DNA of 64,000 nucleotides from Mesorhizobium sp. (GCA_004017275.1 SAKE01000006.1:62001-126000); one strand, 5' to 3'; counted from the first letter of the stretch, positions 36,181-45,546 are shown. Made by a program: numbers and translations. The notes: a model not told the origin generated them from the sequence alone.

Positions 36181-36861
36181 TCATTTGGCCGGTGCGGCCG
36201 GAGCTGGGGCGGCGGGAGCTGCTGGCTTGGCAGGCGCGGCACCTTCAGCCGGCTTCGCCGGGGCTGCTGCATCGACCGGCTTGGCGGGAGCGCCTGCGTC
36301 GGCGGCGGCACCCGGCGCCGGCAGCGGCTTGGGATTGTCCGACAGCGTGCGCAGATAGGCGATGACGTTGGCGCGGTCTTCGTCCTTGGGCAGGCCGGCG
36401 AAGCCCATGGCGGTGCCCTTCACGAATTTCTTCGGCGAGGTGATGAAGTGGTTGATGTTGTCGTATGTCCACTTCTCGGCGCCGCCCTTGGAGAATTCCT
36501 TCATGCCGGCCGAATAGGCGAAACCTTCATGCTCGGCGACGGGGCGGTCGATGAGGTCCCACAGGTCCGGGCCGACCTTGTTGGGGCCGCCCTTTTCGCC
36601 GGAATGGCAGGCTTGGCACTTCTTGAAGACCGCCGCACCCTGCTCGACATTGGCGGTCGCCAGCAGATCGGCGATCGGCTTGGCTTCGGCGGCAGGCGCG
36701 GCCGGGCCGCCTTCGGCTGGCTCGGCGGCCTCGATGGCGAAACCGGGCTTTTCCGGCGCCGGCGAGGCAAACAGCGCATCGGACACAATGCCGACCGAGA
36801 AGACGACGAAAACGGTTCCGAGCAATCCGGCGAGCAGTTTGTTGACTTCGTTGGAATCCAT
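36181..36861 (-). CDS. cycM: Membrane-anchored cytochrome c (CycM type)
   Basis: 226 residues. An uncleaved N-terminal span (LLAGLLGTVFVVFSVGIV) anchors a class I cytochrome c domain. The heme motif CQACH is at 82-86 and the likely axial Met is in TAMGFAGLP at about 152. CycM in rhizobia carries electrons between the bc1 complex and aa3 oxidase. The last 50 residues are an Ala/Pro/Lys repeat tail (PAKPAEGAAPAKPAAPAAPA), making it longer than the 184 residues of Bradyrhizobium CycM. The tail is low-complexity and probably a flexible extension. Divergent from kdsB. Confidence 0.92.
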   Translation of the reverse strand: MDSNEVNKLLAGLLGTVFVVFSVGIVSDALFASPAPEKPGFAIEAAEPAEGGPAAPAAEAKPIADLLATANVEQGAAVFKKCQACHSGEKGGPNKVGPDLWDLIDRPVAEHEGFAYSAGMKEFSKGGAEKWTYDNINHFITSPKKFVKGTAMGFAGLPKDEDRANVIAYLRTLSDNPKPLPAPGAAADAGAPAKPVDAAAPAKPAEGAAPAKPAAPAAPAPAAPAK

Positions 36862-37053
36862 ACGCCCCTTGCTCCCTTTTCCGGCGGACAGAACCGTCCA
36901 CTCCGTCCGTCGGTATCGTGACCCACCCCGCTAGGGCGGTCAAATCGGGCGGAAACTAGGTCTTTTGCTGCGGCGTTGCAACACCTATAAGGGCGCTTCC
37001 AGTGAGACCTTTTGCCACTTTCCTTGTCCTCTTTGAGACGCCTTGCACATCGC

Positions 37054-37782
37054 ATGTCCACGCTGATCCTGATCCCGGCCCGCATGGCTTCGACCCGCCT
37101 GCCGGGCAAGCCGCTGGCCGACATCGCCGGCGCCCCGATGATCGTTCATGTCGCCCGCCGCGCGGCCGAGGCTGGTCTCGGCCGGGTGGTGGTGGCGACC
37201 GACACGCAAAGCGTGGCGCAAGCGGTGCGCGCGCATGGTTTCGAGGCCGTGATGACGCGCATAGATCACGAATCCGGCTCCGACCGCATCCACGAGGCGC
37301 TGGTCGCGCTCGATCCCGAGCGCAAGGTCGAAACCATCGTCAATGTGCAGGGCGACCTGCCGACCATCGATCCCGGGATCATCGCCGCGTCGCTCAGGCC
37401 GTTCGAGGACGGCGCGGTGGACATCGCCACGCTCGGTGTCGAGATCGTCCGCGACGAGGAAAAGACCAATCCCAACGTCGTCAAGATCGTCGGTTCGCCG
37501 CTGTCCGGCACCAGGCTGAGGGCGCTCTATTTCACCCGTGCCACGGCACCTTGGGGCGAGGGGCCGCTCTATCACCATGTCGGCCTCTATGCTTACCGCC
37601 GCGTTGCGTTGGAGCGCTTCGTCGCGCTGAAGCCGTCGCCACTTGAACGGCGCGAGCGGCTGGAACAATTGCGGGCGCTGGAAGCCGGCATGCGCATCGA
37701 CGCCGAGATCGTGCGCTCGTTGCCGCTTGGCGTCGACACGCCGGAAGATCTCGAACGCGCCAGAACCATCCTTGCAAACTGA
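37054..37782 (+). CDS. kdsB: 3-deoxy-manno-octulosonate cytidylyltransferase
   Basis: 242 residues from ATG 37054. [18 protein letters not shown] is the CTP-binding N-terminus, followed by [27 protein letters not shown] and [12 protein letters not shown], all standard KdsB motifs. The enzyme activates Kdo as CMP-Kdo for lipopolysaccharide core assembly in the cytoplasm. An in-frame start 42 bases earlier exists but adds a non-conserved N-terminus. pheA follows after 38 bp, a pairing common in Rhizobiales. Confidence 0.96.
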   Translation: MSTLILIPARMASTRLPGKPLADIAGAPMIVHVARRAAEAGLGRVVVATDTQSVAQAVRAHGFEAVMTRIDHESGSDRIHEALVALDPERKVETIVNVQGDLPTIDPGIIAASLRPFEDGAVDIATLGVEIVRDEEKTNPNVVKIVGSPLSGTRLRALYFTRATAPWGEGPLYHHVGLYAYRRVALERFVALKPSPLERRERLEQLRALEAGMRIDAEIVRSLPLGVDTPEDLERARTILAN

Positions 37783-37820
37783 GAATCCCTTCGAACAGAG
37801 CCCCTAGAATCGAGAACGGC

Positions 37821-38684
37821 ATGCCTGAAAAGACCAACAGAATATCCTTCCAGGGCGAGCCGGGTGCCAATTCCGACACCGCCTCGCGCAACGTCTACCC
37901 TTCGATGGAGCCGTTGCCGTGCCCGACCTTCGAGGACGCGTTCAATGCGGTCGAGACCGGCAAGGCCGACCTCGCCATGATCCCGATCGAGAACACCATT
38001 GCCGGGCGCGTCGCCGATATCCATCATCTCTTGCCGGAATCGAAGCTGCACATCGTCGGCGAATATTTCCTGCCGATCCATTTCCAGCTGATGGTGCTGC
38101 CGGGCGTCAAACGCGACGAAATCAAGACCGTGCACAGCCACATCCACGCGCTTGGCCAGTGCCGCAAATACATCCGCAAGAACGGCTGGAAGGCGATCGT
38201 CGCCGGCGACACGGCCGGTGCCGCCAAGATGGTCTCCGAGGTCAAGGACCGCACCATGGCGGCGCTGTCGCCGGCGCTGGCAGCAGCGCTCTATGGGTTG
38301 GACATCATCGAGCAAAATGTCGAGGACACCGACAGCAATGTGACCCGCTTTGTCGTCCTGACCAAGAACAAGCAATGGGCCGAGCGCCCATCGCCGGACG
38401 TCAAGATGATGACGACCTTCATCTTCCGCGTCCGCAACGTGCCGGCCGCGCTCTACAAGGCGATGGGCGGTTTCGCCACCAACGGCATCAACATGACCAA
38501 GCTGGAGAGCTACCAGTTAGGGGCTTTCACGGCGACGCTGTTTTATGCCGACATCGAAGGCCATCCCGACGATCCGCTGGTCAAGCTGGCGCTGGACGAG
38601 CTCCGCTTCTTCTCGCGCGAAGTGCGGATACTCGGCGTCTATCCGGCCAGCGAGTCGCGTGAACAATGGAAGGTGGCGGACTAA
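37821..38684 (+). CDS. pheA: Prephenate dehydratase
   Basis: 287 residues. ISFQGEPGANSDTASRN starts the catalytic domain. The substrate and catalytic regions are MIPIENTIAGRV, AGDTAGAAKMV and the SNVTRFVVL segment with the essential Thr-Arg-Phe. A C-terminal ACT domain (TTFIFRVRNVPAALYKAMGG, TKLESYQLG) is the phenylalanine-sensing part, so feedback inhibition is expected. It converts prephenate to phenylpyruvate. There is no chorismate mutase fusion. It ends 4 bp into the convergent Dabb gene. Confidence 0.96.
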   Translation: MPEKTNRISFQGEPGANSDTASRNVYPSMEPLPCPTFEDAFNAVETGKADLAMIPIENTIAGRVADIHHLLPESKLHIVGEYFLPIHFQLMVLPGVKRDEIKTVHSHIHALGQCRKYIRKNGWKAIVAGDTAGAAKMVSEVKDRTMAALSPALAAALYGLDIIEQNVEDTDSNVTRFVVLTKNKQWAERPSPDVKMMTTFIFRVRNVPAALYKAMGGFATNGINMTKLESYQLGAFTATLFYADIEGHPDDPLVKLALDELRFFSREVRILGVYPASESREQWKVAD

Positions 38685-38986
38685 ATCACAGCGCCCAGCG
38701 GCACGTAATCGATCTCCATGAACGTCTCGACCTCCGGCACCCAGCGGTCGCGCACGAAGGCGACATGGTCGGGATGGTCGTTGTATCTGTTGTAGGCGGC
38801 CTGGTCGGCGAACTCCATCGAGAAGCCGAAATGGTAGTCGTTCTTGGGGCTGATCTGCCGCAATTGCTCGAAATGCGTGACGCCCCTGATCGCGGTGAGG
38901 ATTTTCCTGGCGTCGACCAGGAACCTCTTTTCCTCGAGCGAATGCGGCGGATGCTTCAGCGTGAAAACGACGGTGTGACGGATCAT
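38681..38986 (-). CDS. Dabb-domain (stress-responsive A/B barrel) protein
   Basis: 101 residues from ATG 38986, preceded by AGGAG at a good distance; an ATG five codons earlier would overlap that site. MIRHTVVFTLKHPPHSLEEK, then YHFGFSMEFADQAAYNRYND and HPDHVAFVRD, match the Dabb dimeric alpha-beta barrel fold. Members range from stress proteins to small cyclases; the reaction here is unknown. Convergent with pheA and 37 bp upstream of the nudC stop on the same strand. Confidence 0.88.
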   Translation of the reverse strand: MIRHTVVFTLKHPPHSLEEKRFLVDARKILTAIRGVTHFEQLRQISPKNDYHFGFSMEFADQAAYNRYNDHPDHVAFVRDRWVPEVETFMEIDYVPLGAVI

Positions 38987-39023
38987 GTGCTGCTCCTGCA
39001 ATGTCTTTCAATAATCGCGGCCA

Positions 39024-39968
39024 TCATTCCGAGTCGACCCAGGCGCGGATGAGGTGATGCGCGATGGCGCCTTTCGGCGGCGTGACCAGATTGTCCTTGT
39101 GCGTCCTTTCCAGCATCAGGCGCACCTCGTCGCGGGCAAACCAGCGGCAGTCCTCCAGCTCGTTGAGGTCGGCCTGGATATCGTCGTTGAGCGGCTCGCC
39201 GAAGCAGCCGATCATCAGCGAATAGGGAAACGGCCAGGGCTGGCTGGCGTGATAGACGACGCGGCCAAGCCTGATGCCGGCCTCCTCCAGCGTCTCGCGG
39301 CGCACCGCCGCTTCGATCGTCTCGCCCGGTTCGATGAAGCCGGCAAGGGCCGAGTACATGCCCGGCGCGAAATGCCGGCCACGCCCGAGCAGGCACTTCT
39401 CCCGGGTCGCAGTCAGCATGATCGCCACCGGGTCGGTGCGCGGAAAATGCTCGGTGCCGCAATTCGGGCAATGACGCTTGTAGCCGCCGGCCCGCATCTG
39501 CGATTCGGTACCGCATTTGCTGCAGAAACGATGGCTGGCATGCCAGGCAAGCAGGGCCGCCCCTTGCGCCATCGCGCCGGCCGCCGCTTCGTCGATCAGC
39601 CCTTGCATGTAGACCGAGCGGTAGTCGATGGCCTTGATGATTTCCGGAAGCTGTTCCGGATCGACGCCGGCGGGCACGGCGAGTACCGGCCCTTGCTCGG
39701 AAAAACCGAGCAGGATGCCTTGCGCCAGGGAAACCTTGAAGGGCTCGCTCTCGGTCGCGCCGAACCAGGGGTCGAGAGCGCCGCCATCCCCGAGCTTCAG
39801 ATAGAGCCTGCCGCCATGCATCAGAAGCAGCCGCGTCGCTGGGTCGACGAGCGCCTTGTCCACTGAATCGTCGGCGCGGTTCTCGGATTGCCGGTCTATC
39901 GTGTTGCCGGCAAAGCCGACGAACTGGCTCGGCTCGCGCAAGGGCGCGTCAAACAGACGGAAGCTCAT
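39024..39968 (-). CDS. nudC: NAD+ diphosphatase (NADH pyrophosphatase)
   Basis: 314 residues. A zinc ribbon has Cys149, Cys152, Cys167 and Cys170 (CSKCGT, CPNCGT). The Nudix box GFIEPGETIEAAVRRETLEE starts at 210, and SQPWPFPYS at 242-250 is the NADH-specific signature downstream of the box. The enzyme splits NAD(H) to NMN(H) and AMP and can also remove NAD caps from RNA. All key residues are present. It may be transcribed with the HIT gene 41 bp upstream. Confidence 0.96.
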   Translation of the reverse strand: MSFRLFDAPLREPSQFVGFAGNTIDRQSENRADDSVDKALVDPATRLLLMHGGRLYLKLGDGGALDPWFGATESEPFKVSLAQGILLGFSEQGPVLAVPAGVDPEQLPEIIKAIDYRSVYMQGLIDEAAAGAMAQGAALLAWHASHRFCSKCGTESQMRAGGYKRHCPNCGTEHFPRTDPVAIMLTATREKCLLGRGRHFAPGMYSALAGFIEPGETIEAAVRRETLEEAGIRLGRVVYHASQPWPFPYSLMIGCFGEPLNDDIQADLNELEDCRWFARDEVRLMLERTHKDNLVTPPKGAIAHHLIRAWVDSE

Positions 39969-40009
39969 GGAGACTCTGGGGTAGGTTGCGGGATGGACAC
40001 GGGGAACGC

Positions 40010-40429
40010 TTATAGCGCTGCCTTGATCGTTTCGGCAAACCGCCGCAGGTGGGAACGTTGATAGGGCTCACGCAGGCCATGTCCCCACACCGGGCCTGGC
40101 CAGCCGGGATCGCCTTCCGAACGCGCGATGACATGGATGTGCAACTGGCGCACGATGTTGCCGAGTGCGCCGGTGTTGATCTTGGTGCAGCCTGTCGCCT
40201 TCTTCAGCGCCTGTGCCACCATATTGGTCTCGAAGGTCAGCATCGCCTGGTCGAGCGGTGTCATGTCGTGGATTTCCTCCGCGCCCGGCCGCTGCGGCAC
40301 CAGGAGCAGCCATGGCCAGCGACGGTCGTTCATCACGCGCAGTTCGCACAGCCCAAGCCACATCAACTGCTCGCTGTCCGCCTCCAGCCGGGCATCCAGC
40401 GTGAATCCGGCCTTCAGGCCCGGCAGCAT
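40010..40429 (-). CDS. HIT-family protein with variant histidine triad
   Basis: 139 residues from ATG 40429 (an earlier ATG at 40462 exists). GFTLDARLEADSEQLMWLGL starts the domain and the active-site region reads RQLHIHVIARSEGDP. The canonical HIT motif is His-x-His-x-His-x-x; here the third His is replaced in HIHVIAR. Relatives in alphaproteobacteria are often annotated as Ap4A-hydrolase-like, and the same variant appears usual for them. The nucleophilic His is the second of the two retained, so hydrolase activity is still possible. Substrate unknown. Confidence 0.87.
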   Translation of the reverse strand: MLPGLKAGFTLDARLEADSEQLMWLGLCELRVMNDRRWPWLLLVPQRPGAEEIHDMTPLDQAMLTFETNMVAQALKKATGCTKINTGALGNIVRQLHIHVIARSEGDPGWPGPVWGHGLREPYQRSHLRRFAETIKAAL

Positions 40430-40599
40430 CGGCGTTTCCCTTGCTTTTCTTGGTTTCTTCAAACGCGGGAACGCTAGAGCGGCGGCAAGAGGGCTGCAAG
40501 CGAATCATTGCGCCCCTCACGGTTTGGTGCGCCAATTCCATATTTTTGCGATTTCGTCGGCGCACTTGCATTTCGTCGCGCAATTGCCGATATGGAAAG

Positions 40600-40698
40600 C
40601 GGGAGGTTGGTGGTGGACGATCCACTCGCCAACCGGGTCAGGTCCGGAAGGAAGCAGCCCTAACGAGCCCGGAACGGGTCATTGTTCCAGCCTCCCAC
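40600..40698 (+). ncRNA. ffs: Signal recognition particle RNA, small bacterial type
   Basis: GGTCAGGTCCGGAAGGAAGC at about 40637 is the strongly conserved domain IV that binds Ffh. The ends GGGAGG (40601-40606) and CCTCCC (40691-40696) pair to close a roughly 97-nt hairpin. The location just upstream of dnaX is common in alphaproteobacteria. It guides ribosomes making membrane proteins to the SRP receptor. Confidence 0.97.
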
Positions 40699-40794
40699 CT
40701 CATCGGCCCCTCTCGCGACATTGACGACGCATTGCAGCGCGGGCGAGACTATGCGCAGGAATCGGCCGCCTTCGGGCGATGCCGATGTTTGTAC

Positions 40795-40838
40795 GCGTGA
40801 TGTTTATCCAAAAAGTCTGCAACTTTTTGGCATCACGC
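40795..40838. repeat. Palindromic repeat upstream of dnaX
   Basis: Arms GCGTGATG (40795-40802) and CATCACGC (40831-40838) enclose an inner stem CCAAAAAGT...ACTTTTTGG. It ends 20 bp before the dnaX start codon. This is another dispersed palindrome family of Rhizobiales, distinct from the long GC-rich repeats. Being between the SRP RNA and dnaX, it might act as a terminator or be part of the dnaX leader; the A and T runs give it a terminator-like look. Confidence 0.75.
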
Positions 40839-40858
40839 TCTAGGAGCTTTACGGGCGT

Positions 40859-42676
40859 ATGAGCGAAGCCGGAAATTCGGGACCAAAAAGCCTGGAGATA
40901 GGCAAGGCCGCCGCCTATCGCGTGCTGGCGCGCAAGTACCGTCCCTCGAACTTCTCCGAACTGGTCGGCCAGGAGCCGATGGTGCGCACCCTTACCAATG
41001 CCTTTGCCACCGGCCGCATCGCCCAGGCCTGGATGCTGACCGGCGTGCGCGGCGTCGGCAAGACCACGACGGCGCGCATACTCGCGCGCGCCCTGAACTA
41101 TAAAACTCCGACCATTGACCAGCCGTCGGTCGACCTTGCGGTGCTCGGCGAGCATTGCCAGGCGATCATGGAAGGCCGCCATGTCGACGTCATCGAGATG
41201 GACGCCGCCTCGCACACCGGCATCGACGACATCAGGGATATCATCGAGCGCGTGCGCTATGCGCCGGTCTCGGCGCGCTACAAGGTCTACATCATCGACG
41301 AAGTGCACATGCTGTCGACGCAAGCCTTCAACGGCCTGCTGAAGACGCTGGAAGAGCCGCCGCCGCACGTCAAGTTCATCTTCGCCACCACCGAAATCCG
41401 CAAGGTTCCGATCACCGTCCTGTCGCGCTGTCAGCGCTTCGATCTGAGGCGCATCGATGCCGGCGCACTCGTCGCTCATCTGTCCTCGATATCGGCCAAG
41501 GAAGGCATTTCGGTCGACGACGACGCGCTGGCGATGATCGCGCGCGCGGCGGAAGGCTCGGCCCGTGATTCCCTCTCCATCCTCGATCAGGCGATTGCTC
41601 ATGGCGCCGGCTCCGTCAGCGCCGATGCCGTTCGGGCGATGCTCGGGCTTGCCGACCGCGCCCGCATCGTCGACCTGTTCGAACATGTGATGAAGGGCGA
41701 TGTGGCGGCAGCGCTTGGTGAGTTCCGCGCGCAATACGACACCGGTGCCGATCCGGCCGCCGTGCTGACCGATCTTGCCGAATTCAACCATCTCGTCACC
41801 CGACTGCGGTTCGTGCCGACGGCCATCGAGGATGCCTCGCTATCGGAGGACGAGCGGCAGCGCGGCGCCGATTTCGCCAGGACGCTGTCGGTCAGGGTGC
41901 TGTCGCGGACATGGCAGATGCTGCTCAAGGGCATTCCCGAGGTGCAGTCCTCCAACCGGCCGGTGAGTGCCGCAGAAATGGTGCTGATTCGGCTGGCGCA
42001 CGCCGCCGACCTGCCGACGCTGGACGAGGCGTTGAGGTCGCTCGAGGGCGCCGCGCCGGTGCAAAATGGCGCGCCGCGCCCGAATGGTGCGCCCGCAAGT
42101 TCCGGCAATGGCGGTGGCGCCAGCGCGGTGGCACAGACGCGCATGCCTGCGGGGCCGGGCGGCGCACAGACCATGCGGCTGGTCGAGGCCACGCCTGCCC
42201 CCGTTGCCTTCGTCGCGCCGCTGGAACCGGTCGTGGAGACGCAATCGGTGCCGCTGAAATCGCTGGCCGACATCATTGCCTTGGCCGACGCGCAGCGCGA
42301 CATCGCCTTCAAGGTTCAAATCAAGAGCTGCATCCGTCTGGTGCGCATCGAGCCCGGCCGTATCGATGTCGGCCTGACCAGCGACGCGCCCAAGATGCTG
42401 CTCAACGACCTGACGACGAAGCTGCGTGCCTGGACCGGCCGCAGCTGGCTGGTCTCGCTGTCGAAGGAAGAGGGTGGCCAGACGCTCGCCGAAATGGAAT
42501 CGGCCAAGCGCGAGACCGCTTTCCTCGATGCCAAGAGCGACCCGACCGTGGCCGCCATCCTGGCCCGCTTTCCCGGCGCCAAGATCATCGACGTCCGCAT
42601 TCCAGACGCGCCGGAAGCCGAAGCGACCGAGGCCGAAGTGCCGGTCGAGCCGCCGGCGGATGACGACGAAACCTGA
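40859..42676 (+). CDS. dnaX: DNA polymerase III subunit gamma/tau
   Basis: 605 residues. [20 protein letters not shown] opens the clamp-loader ATPase; Walker A is [10 protein letters not shown] at 61-70, Walker B YIIDEVH at 144-150 and the SRC motif at 189-191. The zinc-binding cluster of E. coli DnaX (four Cys after Walker A) is reduced to a single Cys100 in GEHC. That form is, as far as I know, usual in rhizobia. A Pro/Ala/Gly linker near 400-450 leads to the C-terminal tau domain. No slippery A-run for a gamma frameshift was seen. It loads the sliding clamp at the replication fork. Confidence 0.96.
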   Translation: MSEAGNSGPKSLEIGKAAAYRVLARKYRPSNFSELVGQEPMVRTLTNAFATGRIAQAWMLTGVRGVGKTTTARILARALNYKTPTIDQPSVDLAVLGEHCQAIMEGRHVDVIEMDAASHTGIDDIRDIIERVRYAPVSARYKVYIIDEVHMLSTQAFNGLLKTLEEPPPHVKFIFATTEIRKVPITVLSRCQRFDLRRIDAGALVAHLSSISAKEGISVDDDALAMIARAAEGSARDSLSILDQAIAHGAGSVSADAVRAMLGLADRARIVDLFEHVMKGDVAAALGEFRAQYDTGADPAAVLTDLAEFNHLVTRLRFVPTAIEDASLSEDERQRGADFARTLSVRVLSRTWQMLLKGIPEVQSSNRPVSAAEMVLIRLAHAADLPTLDEALRSLEGAAPVQNGAPRPNGAPASSGNGGGASAVAQTRMPAGPGGAQTMRLVEATPAPVAFVAPLEPVVETQSVPLKSLADIIALADAQRDIAFKVQIKSCIRLVRIEPGRIDVGLTSDAPKMLLNDLTTKLRAWTGRSWLVSLSKEEGGQTLAEMESAKRETAFLDAKSDPTVAAILARFPGAKIIDVRIPDAPEAEATEAEVPVEPPADDDET

Positions 42677-42707
42677 CCATAGCCACGAATCCGCAAAGGA
42701 CCAGACC

Positions 42708-43031
42708 ATGAAAGATCTTCTCGGCTTGATGGGCAAGGCGAAGGAAATGCAGGCCAAGTTCCAGGCCATGCAGGACGAGATCGCCACTCTGGAAGCGTCC
42801 GGCCAGGCCGGCGGCGGCCTGGTCAATGTGACGCTGACCGGAAAATTCGAGATGAAGTCGCTGAAGATCGATCCGTCCTTGTTCAAGGAGGACGATGTCG
42901 AGATCCTGGAAGACCTCGTGCTGGCTGCCCACAACGACGCCAAGACCAAGGTCGAGCAGATCATGCAGGAAAAGACCAAGGCGCTGACCGCGGGCCTGCC
43001 AATCCCGCCGGGAATGAAACTGCCCTTCTAG
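42708..43031 (+). CDS. YbaB/EbfC nucleoid-associated protein
   Basis: 107 residues. [20 protein letters not shown] and the ending [13 protein letters not shown] are diagnostic of the YbaB/EbfC family, small dimeric DNA-binding proteins. The ATG at 42708 follows AAAGGA. It sits 31 bp after dnaX, with recR further on, the dnaX-ybaB-recR order typical of bacteria, but here two additional genes are inserted before recR. It probably binds DNA in repair or nucleoid organisation. Confidence 0.95.
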   Translation: MKDLLGLMGKAKEMQAKFQAMQDEIATLEASGQAGGGLVNVTLTGKFEMKSLKIDPSLFKEDDVEILEDLVLAAHNDAKTKVEQIMQEKTKALTAGLPIPPGMKLPF

Positions 43032-43045
43032 CCTTCGGTGCGGCC

Positions 43046-43453
43046 ATGACCGAAGAGCCCTCCGAAAGATTGATCGAGCAACGTATCCGCAACAGGATCT
43101 ACGAGATCCTGGAAATCCTGGCAGATTGCGACGACGGCGTCGATCTCGTCGGCATCAAGGGCTACTTCAATCTGTTCGAGGATTTCGTCCATCGGCCCTC
43201 GATCGAAGCCGGTACGTCGGCGCTTTCGAAGGACGAGCGCGCGATCGTGCTGGAGATCGCTGAATTCCTGGAGGCGGCCTGCGAGACAAATCCGGACTTC
43301 ACCAAGGCTGAGTTCATAGACAGCGACTGGCCGGGAAAGATCGCGCCGACGGCCAGGGACGCGCGGACATTGTTCCTGAAACGCGGCCTGTTTTCCGAGA
43401 AAATCGAAGAGGCTGAACCTGGCCGGCCGGCGCCCATTTTAGCCGGGCGCTAG
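43046..43453 (+). CDS. Unknown small acidic protein between ybaB and recR
   Basis: 135 residues, ATG 43046, 14 bp after the ybaB stop. It is helical and charged (ERLIEQRIRNRIYEILEILA; YFNLFEDFVHRPSIEAGTSA; LSKDERAIVLEIAEFLEAAC) with no signal or membrane span, so cytoplasmic. I do not recognise the family. The tight spacing implies co-expression with dnaX-ybaB and hints at a DNA-related role, but nothing in the sequence shows one. Confidence 0.8.
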   Translation: MTEEPSERLIEQRIRNRIYEILEILADCDDGVDLVGIKGYFNLFEDFVHRPSIEAGTSALSKDERAIVLEIAEFLEAACETNPDFTKAEFIDSDWPGKIAPTARDARTLFLKRGLFSEKIEEAEPGRPAPILAGR

Positions 43454-43587
43454 CCTGCATTAAGCCGCGCAATTGTGCCAATTTGGCAACAGAGCCTCAG
43501 CAATAACGTTTTGGCCATCATTTTGCCCGAAAGTGTCTCATTCTTGCCGCAGCCTGGGGGCGGGCATGGAAGTGAGAGGGTTACCTG

Positions 43588-44514
43588 TTGATTGCCACGC
43601 GATGGAGGACGCCGCTGTTGCTCGGCGCCGTCATTTCACCCCTGTTTTTGGCTGCCTGCAGCCAGACCACTTCACACGGCATGTCCGTCGCCAGCCTGAC
43701 CGACGCCATCACGCCGAGTTTCCTCAGTTCCCGGGCCTACAGCCATACGCCGAAGGACAAGGAATGCCTGGAACGGGCGATGTTCTTTGAGTCCAACCGC
43801 TCGAGCCGCGACGGCATGATCGCGGTCGGCACCGTGGTGATGAACCGGCTGCGCTCCGGCAATCACGGCAGCACCATCTGCGAGGTGGTGGGCGAGCGCG
43901 GACAGTTTGCGCCCGGCGTCATGACCAGGCCGATGAATTCACGCGCAATGCCCGATGTCGAAGAAGCTGCCGACGCGGTGCTCAAGGGCGAGCGCAAGAC
44001 CAAGCTCAAGAACACGATGTATTTTCATACCGCCGGCTTACGCTTCCCCTACAAGAACATGCACTACACCATGGTTGCCGGCGGCAATGCCTTCTATGAG
44101 AAGCGCGGCCGCAACTGGCAGCCGTTGCCGGATGAGCCGCAGGTCGCCATTGCCTCGGCGGCGCCCCAGAAGCCAGCCGCGCCGGTGATAATGGTCGCGT
44201 CCGCTGAGCCGGCACGTCCGGCCAAGCCGGCAGCCGGTCGATCCGCTCCTGCCCAGCAGACCTATGTGACCGCGGCAGCGGCGCCGACCGCAAAATCCGC
44301 GAGTGTTTCGCCGGAGCCGACGGTGGTGGCGATGCAGGAGCCGATGGAGGAACCGGATGCCGCCCGTTTTGGCGGAACCCTGAACACGAGGGTCATCTCC
44401 TCGGTTCAGGACGCGCCGCAAGAGGCGTCGATGGGGTTCCAGTCGACGCCTGAGAACACCGATGCCATCGGCGCGATGATTGTCAGCCAGGGCCGGCCGC
44501 TCGAAACCAACTGA
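43588..44514 (+). CDS. SleB-like cell-wall hydrolase lipoprotein
   Basis: 308 residues from a TTG start preceded by AGAGGG. The signal MIATRWRTPLLLGAVISPLF ends in lipobox LAAC, with Cys24 acylated. The Hydrolase_2/SleB domain follows, with the likely catalytic Glu68 in RAMFFESNRSSRDGM and the segments GTVVMNRLRSG, ICEVVGERGQFAPG and TMYFHTAG. The last 130 residues are Pro/Ala-rich and low-complexity. It presumably cuts peptidoglycan at the outer-membrane side of the periplasm. It is inserted between ybaB and recR and ends at a strong terminator. Confidence 0.87.
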   Translation: MIATRWRTPLLLGAVISPLFLAACSQTTSHGMSVASLTDAITPSFLSSRAYSHTPKDKECLERAMFFESNRSSRDGMIAVGTVVMNRLRSGNHGSTICEVVGERGQFAPGVMTRPMNSRAMPDVEEAADAVLKGERKTKLKNTMYFHTAGLRFPYKNMHYTMVAGGNAFYEKRGRNWQPLPDEPQVAIASAAPQKPAAPVIMVASAEPARPAKPAAGRSAPAQQTYVTAAAAPTAKSASVSPEPTVVAMQEPMEEPDAARFGGTLNTRVISSVQDAPQEASMGFQSTPENTDAIGAMIVSQGRPLETN

Positions 44515-44602
44515 TCTGCGCCCCGTGTTTCGCCCTATGGATCCGCCAAGCCAATATGGCGGGTCAGCGGATGTGGGATGTTCCAAAGCGCTCTGAAAAA
44601 TC

Positions 44603-44655
44603 CTGGGGCCGTTCATCGTTTCGTGGAAACGGTGAACCGCCCCAGTTTTTCGTTT
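44603..44655 (+). terminator. Strong terminator after the cell-wall hydrolase
   Basis: CTGGGG, CGTTCA and CGTTTC pair with GAAACG, TGAAC and CCCCAG around a GTG loop, making a stem of about 20 bp with small bulges, followed by TTTTTCGTTTT. It separates the hydrolase from recR, so recR probably has its own promoter. Confidence 0.85.
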
Positions 44656-44659
44656 TGAC

Positions 44660-44703
44660 GCAATTCCGGACGGAAAACCGCTTCGCACTTTTCCTGGAAT
44701 TGC
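44660..44703. repeat. Palindromic repeat upstream of recR
   Basis: Arms GCAATTCC (44660-44667) and GGAATTGC (44696-44703) enclose a GGAAAA...TTTTCC inner stem with a variable centre. It sits 15 bp before the recR start. It resembles other short dispersed rhizobial palindromes and immediately follows the terminator. Confidence 0.7.
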
Positions 44704-44717
44704 TCTAGATCAGTGCG

Positions 44718-45323
44718 ATGTCCAAGCGAATCGCCGGTCCCGAGATCGAACGTCTGATCCAGCTTCTGGCCAAGGTGCCGGGGTTGGGTCCCCGTTCGGC
44801 CAGGCGCGCGGCCCTGCATCTGATCAAGAAGAAGGAGCAGCTTTTGTCGCCGCTCGCCGCCGCCATGGCCGAAGCGGCCGACAAGGTGCGCATCTGCTCG
44901 ACCTGCGGCAATGTCGACACATCGGATCCTTGCACGATCTGCACCGATCCGCGCCGTGACGCCGGCACCATCATCGTCGTCGAGGACGTTTCCGACCTGT
45001 GGGCGCTGGAGCGCGCGGCGGCGATGAATGTGCGTTACCACGTGCTCGGCGGCACGCTGTCGCCGCTCGACGGCATCGGCCCCGATCAGCTCAACGTCCG
45101 CTCGCTGATCGACCGCGTCGCCGGTGGCGAGGTCAAGGAGATCATCCTTGCCGTCAACGCCACGGTGGAGGGCCAGACGACCGCGCACTACCTTACTGAC
45201 CAGCTGTCCGGTTTCGACATCAAAGTGACACGGCTGGCGCATGGCGTGCCGGTCGGCGGCGAACTCGACTATCTCGATGAGGGCACGCTGGCCGCGGCGC
45301 TGCGCTCGCGGACGGCGTTTTGA
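44718..45323 (+). CDS. recR: Recombination mediator protein RecR
   Basis: 201 residues. The N-terminal helix-hairpin-helix is in [20 protein letters not shown]. The four-Cys zinc module follows ([16 protein letters not shown]). The Toprim domain starts [14 protein letters not shown] and contains [16 protein letters not shown], with a C-terminal [20 protein letters not shown]. RecR works with RecO and RecF to load RecA on gapped DNA. Length and motifs are standard. An open frame for the downstream transglycosylase begins overlapping its stop. Confidence 0.97.
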   Translation: MSKRIAGPEIERLIQLLAKVPGLGPRSARRAALHLIKKKEQLLSPLAAAMAEAADKVRICSTCGNVDTSDPCTICTDPRRDAGTIIVVEDVSDLWALERAAAMNVRYHVLGGTLSPLDGIGPDQLNVRSLIDRVAGGEVKEIILAVNATVEGQTTAHYLTDQLSGFDIKVTRLAHGVPVGGELDYLDEGTLAAALRSRTAF

Positions 45324-45385
45324 CAAAATTAGGGGAGAGGGTGCGGATCTTGATTGTTGCGCATCCCGCAAAGTCGGCACTCCGT

Positions 45386-45546
45386 GCCGCCCCCCTCTGT
45401 CCTGCCGGACATCTCCCCCTCAAGGGGGGAGATTGGCTGGTGGCTCGGCTTTCGCTAATAACCAACGTTGCAGGCAGAGCGCCGCCCGTGAAGCTGCCGA
45501 TCTCCCCCCTTGAGGGGGAGATGGCCGGCAGGCCAGAGGGGGGCGC
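45386..45546. repeat. Long imperfect inverted repeat (R5), read through in frame
   Basis: Same family as R3 and R7. The left end is CCGCCCCCCTCTGTCCTGCC and the right end CCAGAGGGGGGCG, with the CTCCCCCTCAAGGGGGGAG hairpin in the left half and its counterpart in the right. It has no stop codon in the frame of the transglycosylase, so it can be translated as LPLKGGDW... and PISPLEGEMAGRPEGGA. It lies between recR and the transglycosylase signal peptide. Confidence 0.87.

Noticed and set aside
40600..40698. Riboswitch upstream of dnaX
   Set aside because: The conserved core and closing stem identify it as SRP RNA.
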